A DNA stretch of 64,000 nt from the NCBI RefSeq assembly GCF_932274485.2, contig NC_065883.2:14878222-14942221 (forward strand), in the 5' to 3' direction. This DNA is from Patella vulgata (Eukaryota > Mollusca > Gastropoda > Patellidae). Made by a program: the position numbers and the translations under genes. Shown in pieces: positions 35,509 through 46,203 of this stretch (position 1 is the stretch's first letter; every line of letters starts with the position of its first letter). The notes beneath the pieces are model-generated. The model was not told the origin of the DNA and ran no database searches. It was given only the letters and a program-made list of their open reading frames with translations.

Positions 35509-38417
35509 CTACAAAATAAAAAAAGAAAGAAAATTATAAATATATGTTTACAAATGGATCATATCTTGTTAATATTTTATGTGGGTTCAGATAAATGTCC
35601 TCACTCAAAGCTACAGTGCATGGGTTAAAAAGACCAATTCTAGATGATCAAGTATTATTAAAATAATATTCTTGACTATTCCTAGTTTGAACTCAGCACG
35701 GGTACATCGATGCCAGGGGGGATATTCTATTGCTCTTGAGACGCTGAATCTCATTCATTTCTTTTATTACTTCATGTGTATACAAATAAAACTCTTTAGG
35801 CCCCTTGTATCTATAAATTCAAGATTCATGTCATAATAATAATTGTAATTCAATAACGTATCAAAACGCATTCGGTGTTGATGAATATTAAATTATCCTG
35901 GTATGAAATTATCAATCAATTAAATTTCTCACACAGCAAGGAGTGTCATTTTTCTAGTCCGTGTCTTTAAAGTGCTTCTGAACCTAAACAACAGACTTAT
36001 CCAGGCCAAGGTCACTCAGGGTAGGTATGTTTTTTTGAATTAATCCTATGACGTCGATTTATTATATGCAGTACACAGTACTAGTTAATAGTGAATATTA
36101 TGTCGAACAAAAACCAACCCACGAAATAGGAAGTTACCCTTGTGCTGTTAACGCTCTCGCCTTCTTCCCGGTTAAATGACATTTCGCCATGAACGTTTAT
36201 ATGTATATCTTGTTATTGTCTGCGATATCACCTCAGTGGAAGCGGACATTAAATAAAGCTATTTCACATACACATTATCCAATTATTTGATAACTTCTAA
36301 ACAGTACTATAATGAGGTTTCACATTTCAAAATGAAACACGGTGGACTGGTAAGCCGTTTGACGTAAATAAGAAAGATTTAATTGAATTGAAGATAGCCG
36401 GACGCGATTGTGCTATAGATTTATTCGACTTGATAGTTTTCGGTGACGTCAAATTTCCATTCTGCTTTTGTGAAAATGTAAGAATAATATGCCAATAATA
36501 TGTACCATTCGTTTTAAAGAGAAATGTTCACTGTTGGTAATTGACAGTGGGGGCTATAATGTCTAAATATATCATAATGTTGGGTTTTTTTTTAAACTTA
36601 CACGTAGTTGATAGTGAGACCGGATAATGTCTTAATATATCTTATAATTATAAATTTCACTGTTCGTAGTTGAAAGTGGGACCGGATAATGTGTAAATAT
36701 ATCACTAAATATATCACTAAATATATCATAATATTATAAATTTTGTCCTCACCTTTATGTATTTATCGCCCACATCTTTTTGACGTTGTCTGAAACGTCG
36801 TGCTGCCATTTTGTTTTGTTCTTTACGTTTCGCAGCTCGAGCAACTTCTTCGTCCGTTTCGGGCTGAAATATAAATAATTCATTAGTTTAAATAAATTTG
36901 TGATTGTATTAACATAAAACCGACATAAAAGATTTCATAAATTGAGTCCACATGACTTTCATAAATGGAATATACGAATATTATAAATTGATTTCACGAC
37001 TTTCATAAATTGAATTCAATAAGCTCTTAAGTTGAATTCATATTTTGCTTATTTCAATTTATAATTTTCATAAACTGAATTCGTGATAATTTTAGATACA
37101 CCTATACTTTGTGCAGACTGAAATTTATAATAATGTGAAAAGTCGGCAGTCAGTTTGATTTTCGCATGACAGAATCAGTTACAAAAGTTTCCAATGAGAT
37201 AAAATTGAGGGTACAACGGTAAATTAGCGTTTTTTTATTTTGATCGTATTTGTCGCTTCGGGCATACAACCTACGTTATCCTGTATATTAGTATGGGATT
37301 GGTTAATTACTATGACCTACCTCTCGTTTTGTATATGGAGTGAATTTAATTTCCAACTCCTCTTTTCCTTCCTGGAGTCGTTTTGTTTGGATACATGATC
37401 GTAAACCCTCTTTTATTATCGGTGTTACGCTGTTGGTTTCTAAACTAGCCAATACAGCTGCTACCGTCTTCTCGTCATACGCTAACTGGTCGCTTCCTGA
37501 AGTTGTAAATACATGTATACAGCATGTGTTTGAGATCCGATTATTAATCCATCGTAATTATACATCATAATTCTCAATTCGTCTAGAAAGAAAAGGTTAA
37601 TGTGGAAATAGAAATAACAAAACATAAGAAAAAATGAAAAACAACGCAGCAAGCTATCTAAATGTTTTCTTATAATATACATGTAGTTTTAAATATTATA
37701 GGGCTGTCAAATTAAATGTCAATTTTAGGGGGTTCCCCTACTATAAGTGTTAATCAGCATACACATAAGTTCAAATGTCTGGGCAGAGAAAGTTCATCGG
37801 GATTTTACAGCCTGGTTTCCCCCTTTTCAGTAGTGCAAGATGTGTGTGCGTGTGGGGGGGGGGCTGGCAAGTACAGCTGTCTAGTCTATCGGATGGGACG
37901 AAAAACCGAAGTCATGTGTACACATTGGCAGTTTGAATTCGATATAAGAGTATAGGCCGTAGCGCCGCAGTCCGGGCAAAATTTCTCTCATAACACACTG
38001 TGTATGGCGTATGTCCATCTTCATTAGCCCAGTCGAAGCAGATAAGTAGGACTTTAAACCCCATTTCATTTCAATTCAAATGTCTGGAATTAAGTAAATA
38101 AGTGTAAAGTAATAATAAATGTTTGACATACCTGTATCAGATGACTCTGGCACATCGGCAACATTTTGTGCTTCCATTTCTTCATTGATGGTTGCGGGAA
38201 TATTAGTGTTGGAACAACTTGCTTCCCTCGTTTCCATCAAATCATTCAGCAAGTCAAAATCGGGTAGGATAGATTTCTCGTCAGCTATCATCTCGAATTG
38301 GTCAAAGTTATAATACTCAGTCTGTTTACTATCTGAAACGATGAAATTAGAACAATCTAAAACATCATCAACGTTTGGTAAACGTTTAGATAACTGTAAT
38401 GTATCGGAGTAAAGCAT
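35368..38417 (-). CDS. bZIP transcription factor gene 2 (237 aa, 4 coding exons)
   Basis: A nuclear DNA-binding factor of the bZIP fold. Coding exons are 38132-38417, 37321-37496, 36753-36863 and 35368-35508; the first intron is phase 1, the others phase 0, all GT-AG. Residues 1-95 are acidic with aromatic clusters ('EYYNFDQFEM', 'DFDLLNDLM'), which I read as an activation domain that genes 1 and 3 lack. Next comes the shared block 'DEKTVAAVLASLET' and 'IIKEGLRSCIQTKRL'. The basic region has NKMAARRFR, then the zipper KIHRLETSNTTL with leucines at heptad positions 26, 33, 40 and 47 from the Asn and Tyr at 19. The protein ends NNPVVAWP. The ATG at 38415-38417 has a good context (ATCACCATGC); the frame upstream reaches only a GTG before it closes. 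A SINE-A lies in the first intron. Confidence 0.92.
35597..35662. repeat. 66-bp segment shared with 29832-29897
   Basis: Lies in the last intron of bZIP gene 2. Here the TTAA that carries a MITE-2 end at 29894 is uninterrupted. Confidence 0.85.
36528..36740. repeat. intronic tandem repeat, three units
   Basis: Three diverged units of about 65 bp with the core GTGGGACCGGATAATGT and TAAATATATC, in the intron between exons 3 and 4 of bZIP gene 2. The last unit contains ATATATCACTAA repeated. Confidence 0.8.
36753..36863 (-). CDS. bZIP gene 2, coding exon 3 (basic region)
   Basis: 111 nt, 37 codons, phase 0 on both sides, from acceptor tatatttcag to donor ATAAAG|GTGAGG. It encodes PETDEEVARAAKRKEQ then NKMAARRFRQRQKD. 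It is one codon longer than in the paralogs, the extra codon lying before the basic Asn. Confidence 0.93.
37321..37496 (-). CDS. bZIP gene 2, coding exon 2 (IKEGL block)
   Basis: 176 nt, entered in phase 1 after acceptor tacaacttcag and left in phase 0 at CGAGAG|GTAGGT. It encodes GSDQLAYDEKTVAAVLASL, then 'PIIKEGLRSCIQTKRL' and 'GKEELEIKFTPYTKRE', aligned without gaps to the same block of gene 1. Confidence 0.92.
37783..38074 (+). mobile_element. SINE-A, 5'-truncated, with target-site duplication, in gene 2 intron 1
   Basis: Flanked by the perfect 13-bp repeat TTCAAATGTCTGG (37770-37782 and 38075-38087). The copy starts at GCAGAGAAAGTTCATC, so the tRNA-like head is missing, and it ends with the CATTTCATTT tail. 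It lies antisense to the gene, about 60 bp from the donor of coding exon 1. Confidence 0.93.
38132..38417 (-). CDS. bZIP gene 2, coding exon 1 (acidic N-terminus)
   Basis: Starts MLYSDTLQLSKRLPNVDD and ends ESSDTG with donor GATACAG|GTATGT, phase 1. 286 coding nt. An earlier GTG in frame at 38463-38465 is unlikely to be used. Confidence 0.88.
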
Positions 38418-38506
38418 GGTGATTGTAGCTGTGTTCGATTTGACGTTGGAGTTATAGTATTGCACGTGGTTGTGACAGCATATTGATATACCGGCGTATT
38501 TTATTT

Positions 38507-38524
38507 CTATTTTTATCCACCAAT
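38507..38524 (-). promoter_or_regulatory. promoter-like TATA and inverted CCAAT of bZIP gene 2
   Basis: On the minus strand ATTGG (38520-38524) precedes GGATAAAAATAG (38507-38518), about 90 nt before the ATG. This would place the start of transcription near 38480. A CRE-like half site, AACGTCAAA, occurs in the presumed 5'UTR (complement TTTGACGTTGG near 38438). Motif evidence only. Confidence 0.4.
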
Positions 38525-38559
38525 CACATGGCTCTTGTACACTATACGCGCTGAGTACA

Positions 38560-39649
38560 ACGCATAGAGGACGTAATGTTGAACATTGTAACCATTGTAT
38601 ATATTCTAAGCGAAGTGAAAAGAAATGGGGTTTAACGTCCTACTGTCTAAGCGATTAATTGAAATGATTATATTCAATGTTGTAGTAAACATATTTTCAG
38701 CATTTTGTTTTTCGTCGCAACGTAGGTACTTTACAACCTTTTAACTAAGCAATATCCTGGACACCCATAATGCATTATAATCCACATGGAAAACCCGCGC
38801 CTTCTTTAGAAAGTATTCATCTAATCTATCATAAACAACCTGGAATATTCACTTATTCGTCAGACTGCTTTGAGATTGTTGTTTTCATAATAAATAATAA
38901 ACTACTGTCAACTTTTTTTAAGGTTAGGTGGACTCAAGAAGGTAAATACCCCCAGACGCGCCAATCAGGTTCTACTCCGTATCATGCGTAATCATTCAAT
39001 GCCCTTTCGTTCACAAGAACTCTGGTGGAACTGCCCGATTGTTCCATTTGTCTGTTTCTTTAGAAAGCGTCATGTGCTACTGCTACGATGGCCGATGACT
39101 TGCCAACAATTGCATCAGATGCGATTTATAGCTTGATGTTTTCACGATAATGTGTTTCTCCATATATGCCCACGTTTTCTTCGAATACGAGTAACATACC
39201 AATGATGTATAACATATTATAGTTGAATAGATGCTTAGTAAGCTTTGGTGGGTTTTCTCTGTGGTCGTATATACGCATGTGATAGTGAGATAATAAATAC
39301 GGGCTTTTAATACTCAGTTACTATAATAAACAACGTGCTGAAACTTGTTTCACAAGGGAGCTAACTCCTATATTCAGAAAGAATATTGTATTTTTGCCTA
39401 TGGTGGAATATATTTGACTTTTAAGCGAAAACTAAAATATTGCTTTTGCAAACGATTGCTCATTAGCCGAACTGAAAACGTCTCTGGAGTTATTATTTCT
39501 TATTCTTTCTTCGAAATCTATTTGACACCTTTGTGCTCCGCGAAGCATATAAAATAATTGGTGTTCCGCGAAGCATGTAACGTCTTACGTGTGGGCGTTA
39601 TCACATGAAAACACAGTGATAGTCGGGGTTATCCTGCCAATGACACACT
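38560..39649. other. no gene recognised upstream of bZIP gene 2
   Basis: A short SINE-A 3' end fragment (AAATGGGGTTTAACGTCC) lies at 38624-38645. The rest shows nothing I can support. Confidence 0.45.
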
Positions 39650-39725
39650 GAAATGAAATGAAATGAAATGGGGTTTAACGTCTTACTGTTCTGCTCCTAT
39701 ACCGGGCTAATGAAGACGGGCAGTT
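39650..39725 (-). mobile_element. SINE-A 3'-end fragment
   Basis: Minus-strand tail (GAAATGAAATGAAATGGGG) plus GTTTAACGTCTTACTGTTC and GCTAATGAAGACGGGCA, then it stops: a strongly 5'-truncated copy. Confidence 0.85.
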
Positions 39726-40218
39726 ATACACTACCATATAGCATAAGAATCAATTAATCATTTGTGCTTATTGAGCATAATGAGACGATTGCATGTAATT
39801 ATGTAATATCATTAATAATTTACAAATCACCAACATTACAAGTAAAGTCATGTGAAAATCTTTGACCAAGTCCATGATGAAATACGGTAAAATTTATTAA
39901 ATACAAACGCCCACGGGGAGCATCATACAATCACATATTATTACAACATACACAACCATATAATTTATACATACAAGTAAATAAGTCTATTGACCATTAA
40001 AAAAGTTAACTCACGAAACTCCATAATCTGTGCGCATAACTTCTTACAAATAAACTCCGAGAGCATAATATAAGCGAGAATAACAAACGCCATAGTGAAA
40101 ACCCGACAAAAATATAACAAACACCCAAGTCGATTCAGATTGTTTAAAAATCGCACAATCAGGCTCTATTTTTACGAATAATGACCTCACCAATGTCCTT
40201 GAATTATGATAGTGAATT
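39726..40218. other. no gene recognised
   Basis: AT-rich sequence between a SINE fragment and the minisatellite. Nothing identified. Confidence 0.45.
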
Positions 40219-40352
40219 CTACCATAACATGTTTATCTGTACTAACAAGCACCACCAGCTTGATCTATCAATACGTTTATATGTACTAATATTCTCAATC
40301 ATCACTTGTACTAACCCCTTTTACCATCAACTAACATTCTCAATCATAACAT
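40219..40352. repeat. 33-bp minisatellite, left part
   Basis: About four diverged units (ACCATAACATGTTTATCTGT, then ACTAAC) of the same repeat as the main array, on the other side of element D. Confidence 0.75.
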
Positions 40353-40356
40353 GGGT

Positions 40357-40959
40357 TCCCAGAAAAGTATTTATCGGGTGGTTATTTCCAATAAAAGTAT
40401 GGCAATTTTGGTATATATGGAAAGTAGAGATATCCAATCTTACTAGAAAAATACTGGATTCCCCGCAAAACACTCATGGAGCGTATACATGACAAAAATG
40501 TAAGGGTTCCCCAATCGACAGCCCGACTATTAGGAATTTCTGCACGCGTGATGTCAAAGGTCACACGCGAACATTGGGCGCTTGATGTACAAGTTGATAA
40601 ACTTGATGAAGAGTTAGACGTACAACACTTTCTGAGATAAAAATGACGGAAAAAGACGCAGATAGTGGATAATCCGAGAATTTAATTAGGATTCGATATT
40701 TGTAATAAATAGTATAAGCGATTAAAGACAGCATCGTCTTTTGTATGCAATGAATTCTCCTCTGACTTCCAAGAGAAGTAAGTCATGTGACGTAACATGA
40801 CCTGGTTTGATCGAATTTTTATAGCAGGGCATTCCTTGGCAATTACAATGTTTGAGAAGGATTTGAAGCAAAATTATGACAAATTAATTAGTTTGAATAT
40901 GTTTTTAGTCCATATATACCATTAAATCGCCCAGTTTGTACGCGGGAATGTATCTTTAA
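40357..40959 (+). mobile_element. element D, non-coding, splitting the minisatellite
   Basis: Shares its start (GGTTATTTCCAATAAAAGTA and GGCAATTTTGGTATAT) and end (AGTTTGTACGCGGGAATGTA then TCTTTAA) with 63079-63810. It ends on TTAA at 40956-40959, immediately before the main minisatellite array. It has minisatellite units on both sides, so it probably inserted into the array. No coding frame. Confidence 0.65.
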
Positions 40960-42572
40960 CAATACTAACCTTCTCTTTCACTACATGTTTACCTATACTA
41001 CCCCCCTGTACACCACATGTGTATCTGTACTAACCCTCTCTATACACCACGTGTTTACCTATACTAACCCTCTCTACCATCACATGTTTACCTGTACTAA
41101 CCCCCTCTACCATCACATGTTTACCTATACTAACCCTCTCTACCATCACATGTTTACCCATACTAACCCTCTCTACCATCACATGTTTGTTTACACGTAC
41201 TAACTCTTTCTAACTTTACACGTTTACCTGTATTATTCCCCTCTATCATCACATGTTTACCTGTACTAACCCTCTCACTACCATCACATGTTTACCTGTA
41301 TTAACCCTCTCTCTACCATCACATGTTTACCTGTACTAACCCTCTCTGCCATCACAAGTTTACCTATACTAACCCTCTCTACCATTACATGTTTACCTGT
41401 ATTAACCCCCTCTACCACCACATGTTTACCTGTACTAACCCTCTCTACCATCTAATGTTTACCTGTATTAACCCTCTCTACCATCATATGTTTATACTAA
41501 TCCTCTCTACCACTAGATGTTTATCTATACTAACCCTCTCTACCATCACATGTTTACCTGTATTAACCCCCCCCCCCCCTACCCTCACATGTTTGTTTAC
41601 ACGTGCTAACTCTTTCTAACTTTACACGTTTACCTGTATACTAACCCTTTCTTCCATCACGTTTACTTGTACCAACACTCTCTGCCATCAAATGTTTCCT
41701 GTACTAACCCTCTCTACTATCAAATGTTTAGCTATATACTAACCCTTTCTACCATCACGTTTACCTGCACTAACCCTCTCTACCATCAAATGTTTACCAC
41801 TACTATCACATGTTTACCTGTACCAACCTCCTCTACTATTACATGTTAACCTGTACTAATCCTTTCTACCATCACGTTTACCTGTATTAACCCTTTCTAC
41901 CATTTAATCTTTAACTGTACTAAACCCTCTCTACTATTACATGTTTACTTGTTCTAACCCACCCTACCACTACATGTGTATCTGTACTAACCCTTTCTAC
42001 TATCAAATGTTTACCTGTACTAACCCCCTCTACCATCACATGTTTAAACTAATCCTCTCTACCACTACATGTTTATCTATACTAACCCTCTCTACCATCA
42101 CATGTTTACCTGTATTAACCCCCCTACCCTCACATGTTTGTTTACACGTGCTAACTCTTTCTAACTGTACACGTTTACCTGTATACTAACCCTTTCTACC
42201 ATCACGTTTACTTGCACCAACCCTCTCTACCACCAAATGTTTACCACTACTATCACATGTTTACCTGTACTAACCTCCTCTACTATTACATGTTAACCAG
42301 CACTAACCCTTTCTACCATCACGTTTACCGGTATTAACCCTTTCTACCATCACGTTTACCTGTATTAACCCTTTCTACCATCTAATCTTTAACTGTACTA
42401 AACCCTCTCTACTATTACATGTTTACTTGTTCTAACCCCGTCTACCACTACATGTGTATCTGTACTAACCCTTTCTACCATCAAATGTTTACCTATATTA
42501 ACCCTCTCTACCATCTAATATTTAACTGTACTAACCAATTCTACCATCTTATGTTTATCAGTACCAGTCCCT
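40960..42572. repeat. 33-bp minisatellite, main array
   Basis: About 45-50 units of roughly 33 bp, consensus ACATGTTTACCTGTACTAAC then CCTCTCTACCATC. A higher-order pattern is visible: a segment with CACATGTTTGTTTACACGTG and CTAACTCTTTCTAACT recurs near 41180, 41586 and 42130. Because 33 is divisible by three, long frames reading 'MFTCTNPLYHH' arise; they are not genes. Confidence 0.95.
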
Positions 42573-42771
42573 TTATTTGCTTTAACTATTTAGCCCCAAT
42601 GAACTAGAATTCATTACTAAGTTTGAAAGTATCGTTGATGACGTCACATTCGGATAAATGTATTTTTTCAAACTTTCAAATCCTCCTTCCTTTCCTGCTT
42701 AAACGGCCATCATGAATCTATTTTCCAGTCTGTTCCATAATTTTGTCTTGATTGTTACTCAAGATTTTAAT

Positions 42772-43010
42772 GTTTCGAATCCCCGGTTGTACGTGAAAAG
42801 GAATAGGGTCGCCTGTCCAACCTCGTGGGTTTTCTCTGTGTCCTCCAGTTTCCTCCCACTGTTAAAGACCCCTACGCGCAAGCGAATTATTGAAATAAAA
42901 TTAAAAACCATATGTTAGTCCCGAAATGACCTAGTTTGTGTCGAGTGGACGTTAAACCCCATTGCTCTCTCTCTCTCTCCCTCTCTTCTCTCTCTCTCTC
43001 TCTCTCTCTT
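42772..43010 (+). mobile_element. SINE-B, 5'-truncated, long CT tail
   Basis: Starts in box B (TTTCGAATCCCCGGTTGTAC) and runs to GTCGAGTGGACGTTAAACCC, then about 45 nt of CT repeats. Confidence 0.9.
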
Positions 43011-43460
43011 ATAAAGATCAGTGAATAAATGTTTTCTACAGAGTGTCCACAGACGGAGACGGGAGAGACGTCAATATACGATAATAAAATGATTTTATAT
43101 GATTTTGAATGGTGCTTTGGTGGTTCTTGCTCAGATTTATTCAAATACACTTGTGAAATTCTTTGAGTTCTTTTCCCAAAGAGAATGAAGGATTCTCACT
43201 TGGATAGGAATTTGTTTCAAAGTGCTTTTTATGTTGTACAGATACGGTTTTAAGTCGCGCCATGATGGGAATTTGAAAGGCGATGGTGTGATACGGCACA
43301 AAAAGTTCGGCGTTGATTCCGTACGCCCTCCAAGAATATGTGTGACCCATTAACTGTATGCAAAACTCGGTAATTCCGATGTTCCCCTAATTCGTTTAAA
43401 TTATTCAAATATATTGCAACGTCCCGTTAACAACAACATTGGCTACTGCGGTCAATGTAA
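43011..43460. other. no gene recognised
   Basis: Nothing identified between the SINE-B tail and the CG-rich terminal repeat. Confidence 0.45.
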
Positions 43461-44011
43461 AGGGGGGTTTATACAGAGCGCGAACCCGAACGCGAACGCG
43501 AACGCGGCTTTTCGTCCTGGAATGCTCTAGTCATTTTTAGAGGCCCCGTTCATATACAGAGCGCGAACCCGAACCCGAACAAATATTGGTTCGCGCGAAC
43601 GACCGCCTTGATTGCCTCCCGAGCGAATTTTTCAGAAGTTCGCGCGAACTTTTTCCCAATGAACCAATCAGCGGGCACTTCCATGACATCATTTCCACGA
43701 ATAGAAACCGCTAGTCAAATTGCTCCTCTGTCATTCGAAAATACTGTTGGAATTTTTCCGGATGAAAATATAGTCCTTCTACGAGGTGATGGTATTCTCC
43801 AAACTCACTTCTTCTCTGTAAATTGCATGCACTGATATTCGCCTCTTTCTCTTCCTTCGTTGTTTCGTGTAGAAATACAGTGCCAAGACCTCGCCTGTGT
43901 CTGATTCCACCTGAGCCATGATAGCAAATGACAAAATTTATCTCTCACAGCTAGAAAAAGACAAGCCATCACGAAAGCCGTCGACGGTTTTCTACGAAAG
44001 CCCAGAAGGCT

Positions 44012-44100
44012 CATTCCAAATTCCAAATTCCAAATGCGAAATTCCAAATTCCAAATCCGAAATTCCAAATTCCAAATCCGAAATTCCAAATTCCAAATTC
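44012..44100. repeat. AATTCCAAATTCC minisatellite, block 1
   Basis: Tandem 7-bp-based units (AATTCCA, AATCCGA) in plus orientation. Confidence 0.9.
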
Positions 44101-44224
44101 ATGTCTTACCGATAAAATAGCAAATTGGCAGCCCCCCTCAATTAAACAACTTAGAATTTATATAAATTGTAATTTTACACAACTAATTACTTCTAGTTTA
44201 CCTATCTGGGCCGGATAAATACCC

Positions 44225-44326
44225 GTTCCAAATTACTAGATTCCAAATTCCAAATTCCAGATTCCAAATTCCAGATTCCAAATTCCAGATTCCAAATTCC
44301 AAATTCCAGATTCCAAATTCCAAATC
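44225..44326. repeat. AATTCCAGATTCC minisatellite, block 2
   Basis: Same repeat and orientation as block 1, with more AGATTCC variants. Confidence 0.9.
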
Positions 44327-44375
44327 TGATCCGACCAATCGGATCAGGTTTTTGCTTTTGACTAATCAGTTAGAG

Positions 44376-44646
44376 AGAGAGAGAAACGGGGTTTACATCC
44401 ACAAACTAGGTCATTTCGGGACTAACATATGGTTTTAATTTTATTTCAATAATTCGCTTGCGCGTAGGGGTCTTTAGCAGTGGGGGGAAAAAGGAGGACC
44501 CGGAGAAAACCCACGAGTTTGGACAGGCCACCCTACTCCTTGTCACGTACAACCGGGGATTCGAAACCACGCCAGTTGACTCAATGACAGGCCGTATGAT
44601 ACAGCACGCACGTGCTAACCATTCGGCCAACCAACCCCCCACCCCC
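44376..44646 (-). mobile_element. SINE-B with perfect target-site duplication
   Basis: Full minus-strand SINE-B. The 14-bp repeat CTAATCAGTTAGAG lies at 44362-44375 and 44647-44660. The head complement GCTAACCATTCGGCCAACC and box B complement GGGGATTCGAAACC are intact. Confidence 0.95.
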
Positions 44647-44795
44647 CTAATCAGTTAGAGTATAATAACAATATTCCAGTTCGGGTTTGCTTCGGCAGAT
44701 GTGAACAGTTTGGGGAAAAGTTCCTCTGCAGTGAGCTACTCTGCTACTCGGTATCCTAGGACTGGCATTTTTTTTTCTTTTTGCTACAGCAGCAA

Positions 44796-44880
44796 ATTTG
44801 GAATTTGGAATCTGGAATTTGGAATCTGGAATTTGGAATTTGGAATCTGGAATTTGGAATTTGGAATCTGGAATTTGGAA
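44796..44880. repeat. GGAATTTGGAATCT minisatellite, block 3, inverted
   Basis: Reverse complement of blocks 1 and 2. It belongs to the opposite arm of the TIR element, next to the inverted GAGCCTTCTGGGCTTTCG. Confidence 0.9.
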
Positions 44881-45050
44881 TGAGCCTTCTGGGCTTTCGT
44901 AGTTTTCCGCGTTCGGGTTCGCGCCCTATTTGAAGGGTGAAACTGCTCAAAATTCGCGTTCGCGTTCGGGTTCGCTATGGACGCGTTCGAGTTCGCACTC
45001 TGTATAAACAGGGCTTTAGTTTATCATACACAATACTCAAACATTTCCAG

Positions 45051-45418
45051 GGGGATCACGGTGGCTATGTGGGTAAGGCGCTGGCTCGCTAGCCTGGAGG
45101 TCGGGTGTTCGATCCCTGCATTGGCCGAGAAAGTTCATCCCGATTTTCCGGCGTGGTTCCCCCTTGTCAGTGATGCAGGACGGGACAAGGACAGCTGTCT
45201 AGTCATTCGGATGAGACGAAAAACCGAGGTCCCGTGTACACATTGGCGTGCACGTAAAAAATCCCTTGACAGTTGGAATTCGATATAAGAGTAGGCCGTA
45301 GTGCCGCTGTCCGGGCAAAATTTCCCTCATAGCACACTATATGGCGTATGCCCGTCTTCATTAGCCCAGTTCGGAGCAAAACAGTAGGACGTTAAATCCC
45401 ATTTCATTTCATTTCATT
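45051..45418 (+). mobile_element. SINE-A, full length (reference copy)
   Basis: 368 bp, flanked by the perfect 14-bp duplication TCAAACATTTCCAG (45037-45050 and 45419-45432). The head is tRNA-like: box A-like GTGGCTATGTGGGTAAGGCG and box B-like GGTGTTCGATCCC. The central body (ACATTGGCGTGCACGTAAAA, CAGTTGGAATTCGATATAAG, GGGCAAAATTTCCCTC) recurs in at least ten copies here and looks like one of the conserved SINE body domains found across animals; I cannot name it securely. The tail is (ATTTC)n. Confidence 0.95.
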
Positions 45419-45432
45419 TCAAACATTTCCAG

Positions 45433-46203
45433 AATACTACCAATGCTGGTGTTCGCGGAAATCAAAACATCTATCACGCAAACTAGGAGCATAACTCTAA
45501 AAATATCAACCCGATTTTCACGAAAACAAATGGGGATCCCCAATTCCTCGACTTTCATTATACAAGTTTCCTGGAAGTTTCAGAAAAATCAGAAAATAAC
45601 TGTAACCATTTTTAGCGCTGACAAGAAGTGTGGACTGGGCAAAAGGGGGCATAACTCTAAAAATATTGATCAGACTTTGCTGGCCACAGATCACTAAACA
45701 TTTGCCCATTGACTTTAATGTTAATTCTCGTCTCTTAGACCGGCTCTAACTTTTTCCCAAATTTTCGTTGGGTAGAACGCTTTCTACCACAGATGGAGCA
45801 ACATGTGGCAACCTCTTGCCAAAAAGCACGTATGAGGTTCACCATGGAAAACTTGAGATACACAAGCTGGAAGTAGAGACAAGAAAATATGCAATTTTGG
45901 ACCCAACATTTAAACCTAACCAACCTCTCAACTCTTGTATCCTTCCGCCTCAAAATCATGAATATTCACCAAAACCTGGTAGAAAATGTATTTTCAAACC
46001 CTTTTCTTCGATTCTACACCAAAAAGTCAACTAAAATCGCCATGCAAAAGGGGGGGGGGGAGAGAAAGACTAAAAATAACTTTTGCCCTAACGGCGTAGA
46101 AATATTTGGTGAGCTGTGTCCTTATAACTGTAGCCTCTATTGCGCTGATAAGAAGTGTGGACTGACCTACATACGGAAATGGTGACTACAATATGCGTCC
46201 ACA
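45433..46203. repeat. unclassified repeat with internal repeats
   Basis: GCATAACTCTAAAAATAT occurs at 45489 and 45649, and GACAAGAAGTGTGGACTG at 45620 recurs as GATAAGAAGTGTGGACTG at 46145. No protein domain is readable in the overlapping frames. I treat it as part of an unclassified dispersed element. Confidence 0.4.

Larger units (their letters stand above)
43461..45016. mobile_element. CG-rich TIR element containing minisatellites and a SINE-B
   Basis: Left end AGGGGGGTTTATACAGAGCG with GAACCCGAACGCGAACGCG; right end is the inverse, GTTCGCACTCTGTATAAACA. The left terminus is partly repeated at 43544-43580. Internal arms are also inverted: CTACGAAAGCCCAGAAGGCT at 43992 against its complement at 44880-44903. 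Between lie three blocks of a 7/14-bp repeat (AATTCCAAATTCCAGATTCC and its complement) and a SINE-B. Short frames around 43.6-44.1 kb do not resemble a known transposase. The superfamily is not identified; the GGG-type ends recall Harbinger-like elements. Confidence 0.6.

Noticed and set aside
37340-37570. Plus-strand 76-codon frame
   Set aside because: It is the shadow of coding exon 2 of bZIP gene 2 on the minus strand, which has splice sites and paralog similarity.
38463-38465. GTG as start codon of bZIP gene 2
   Set aside because: An ATG in good context lies 16 codons downstream; GTG starts are rare in animals.
40960-42572. CTAACCC in each minisatellite unit as a telomere-type repeat
   Set aside because: Only one copy occurs per 33-bp unit, embedded in unrelated sequence; true telomeric tracts are uninterrupted.
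40960-42572. CRISPR-like array
   Set aside because: Eukaryotic context, directly adjoining degenerate repeats and no distinct spacers.
40985-42607. Several open frames encoding repeated 'MFTCTNPLYHH' peptides
   Set aside because: They follow from the 33-bp minisatellite, whose length is divisible by three; similar frames arise from each block of units and there are no splice or promoter signals.
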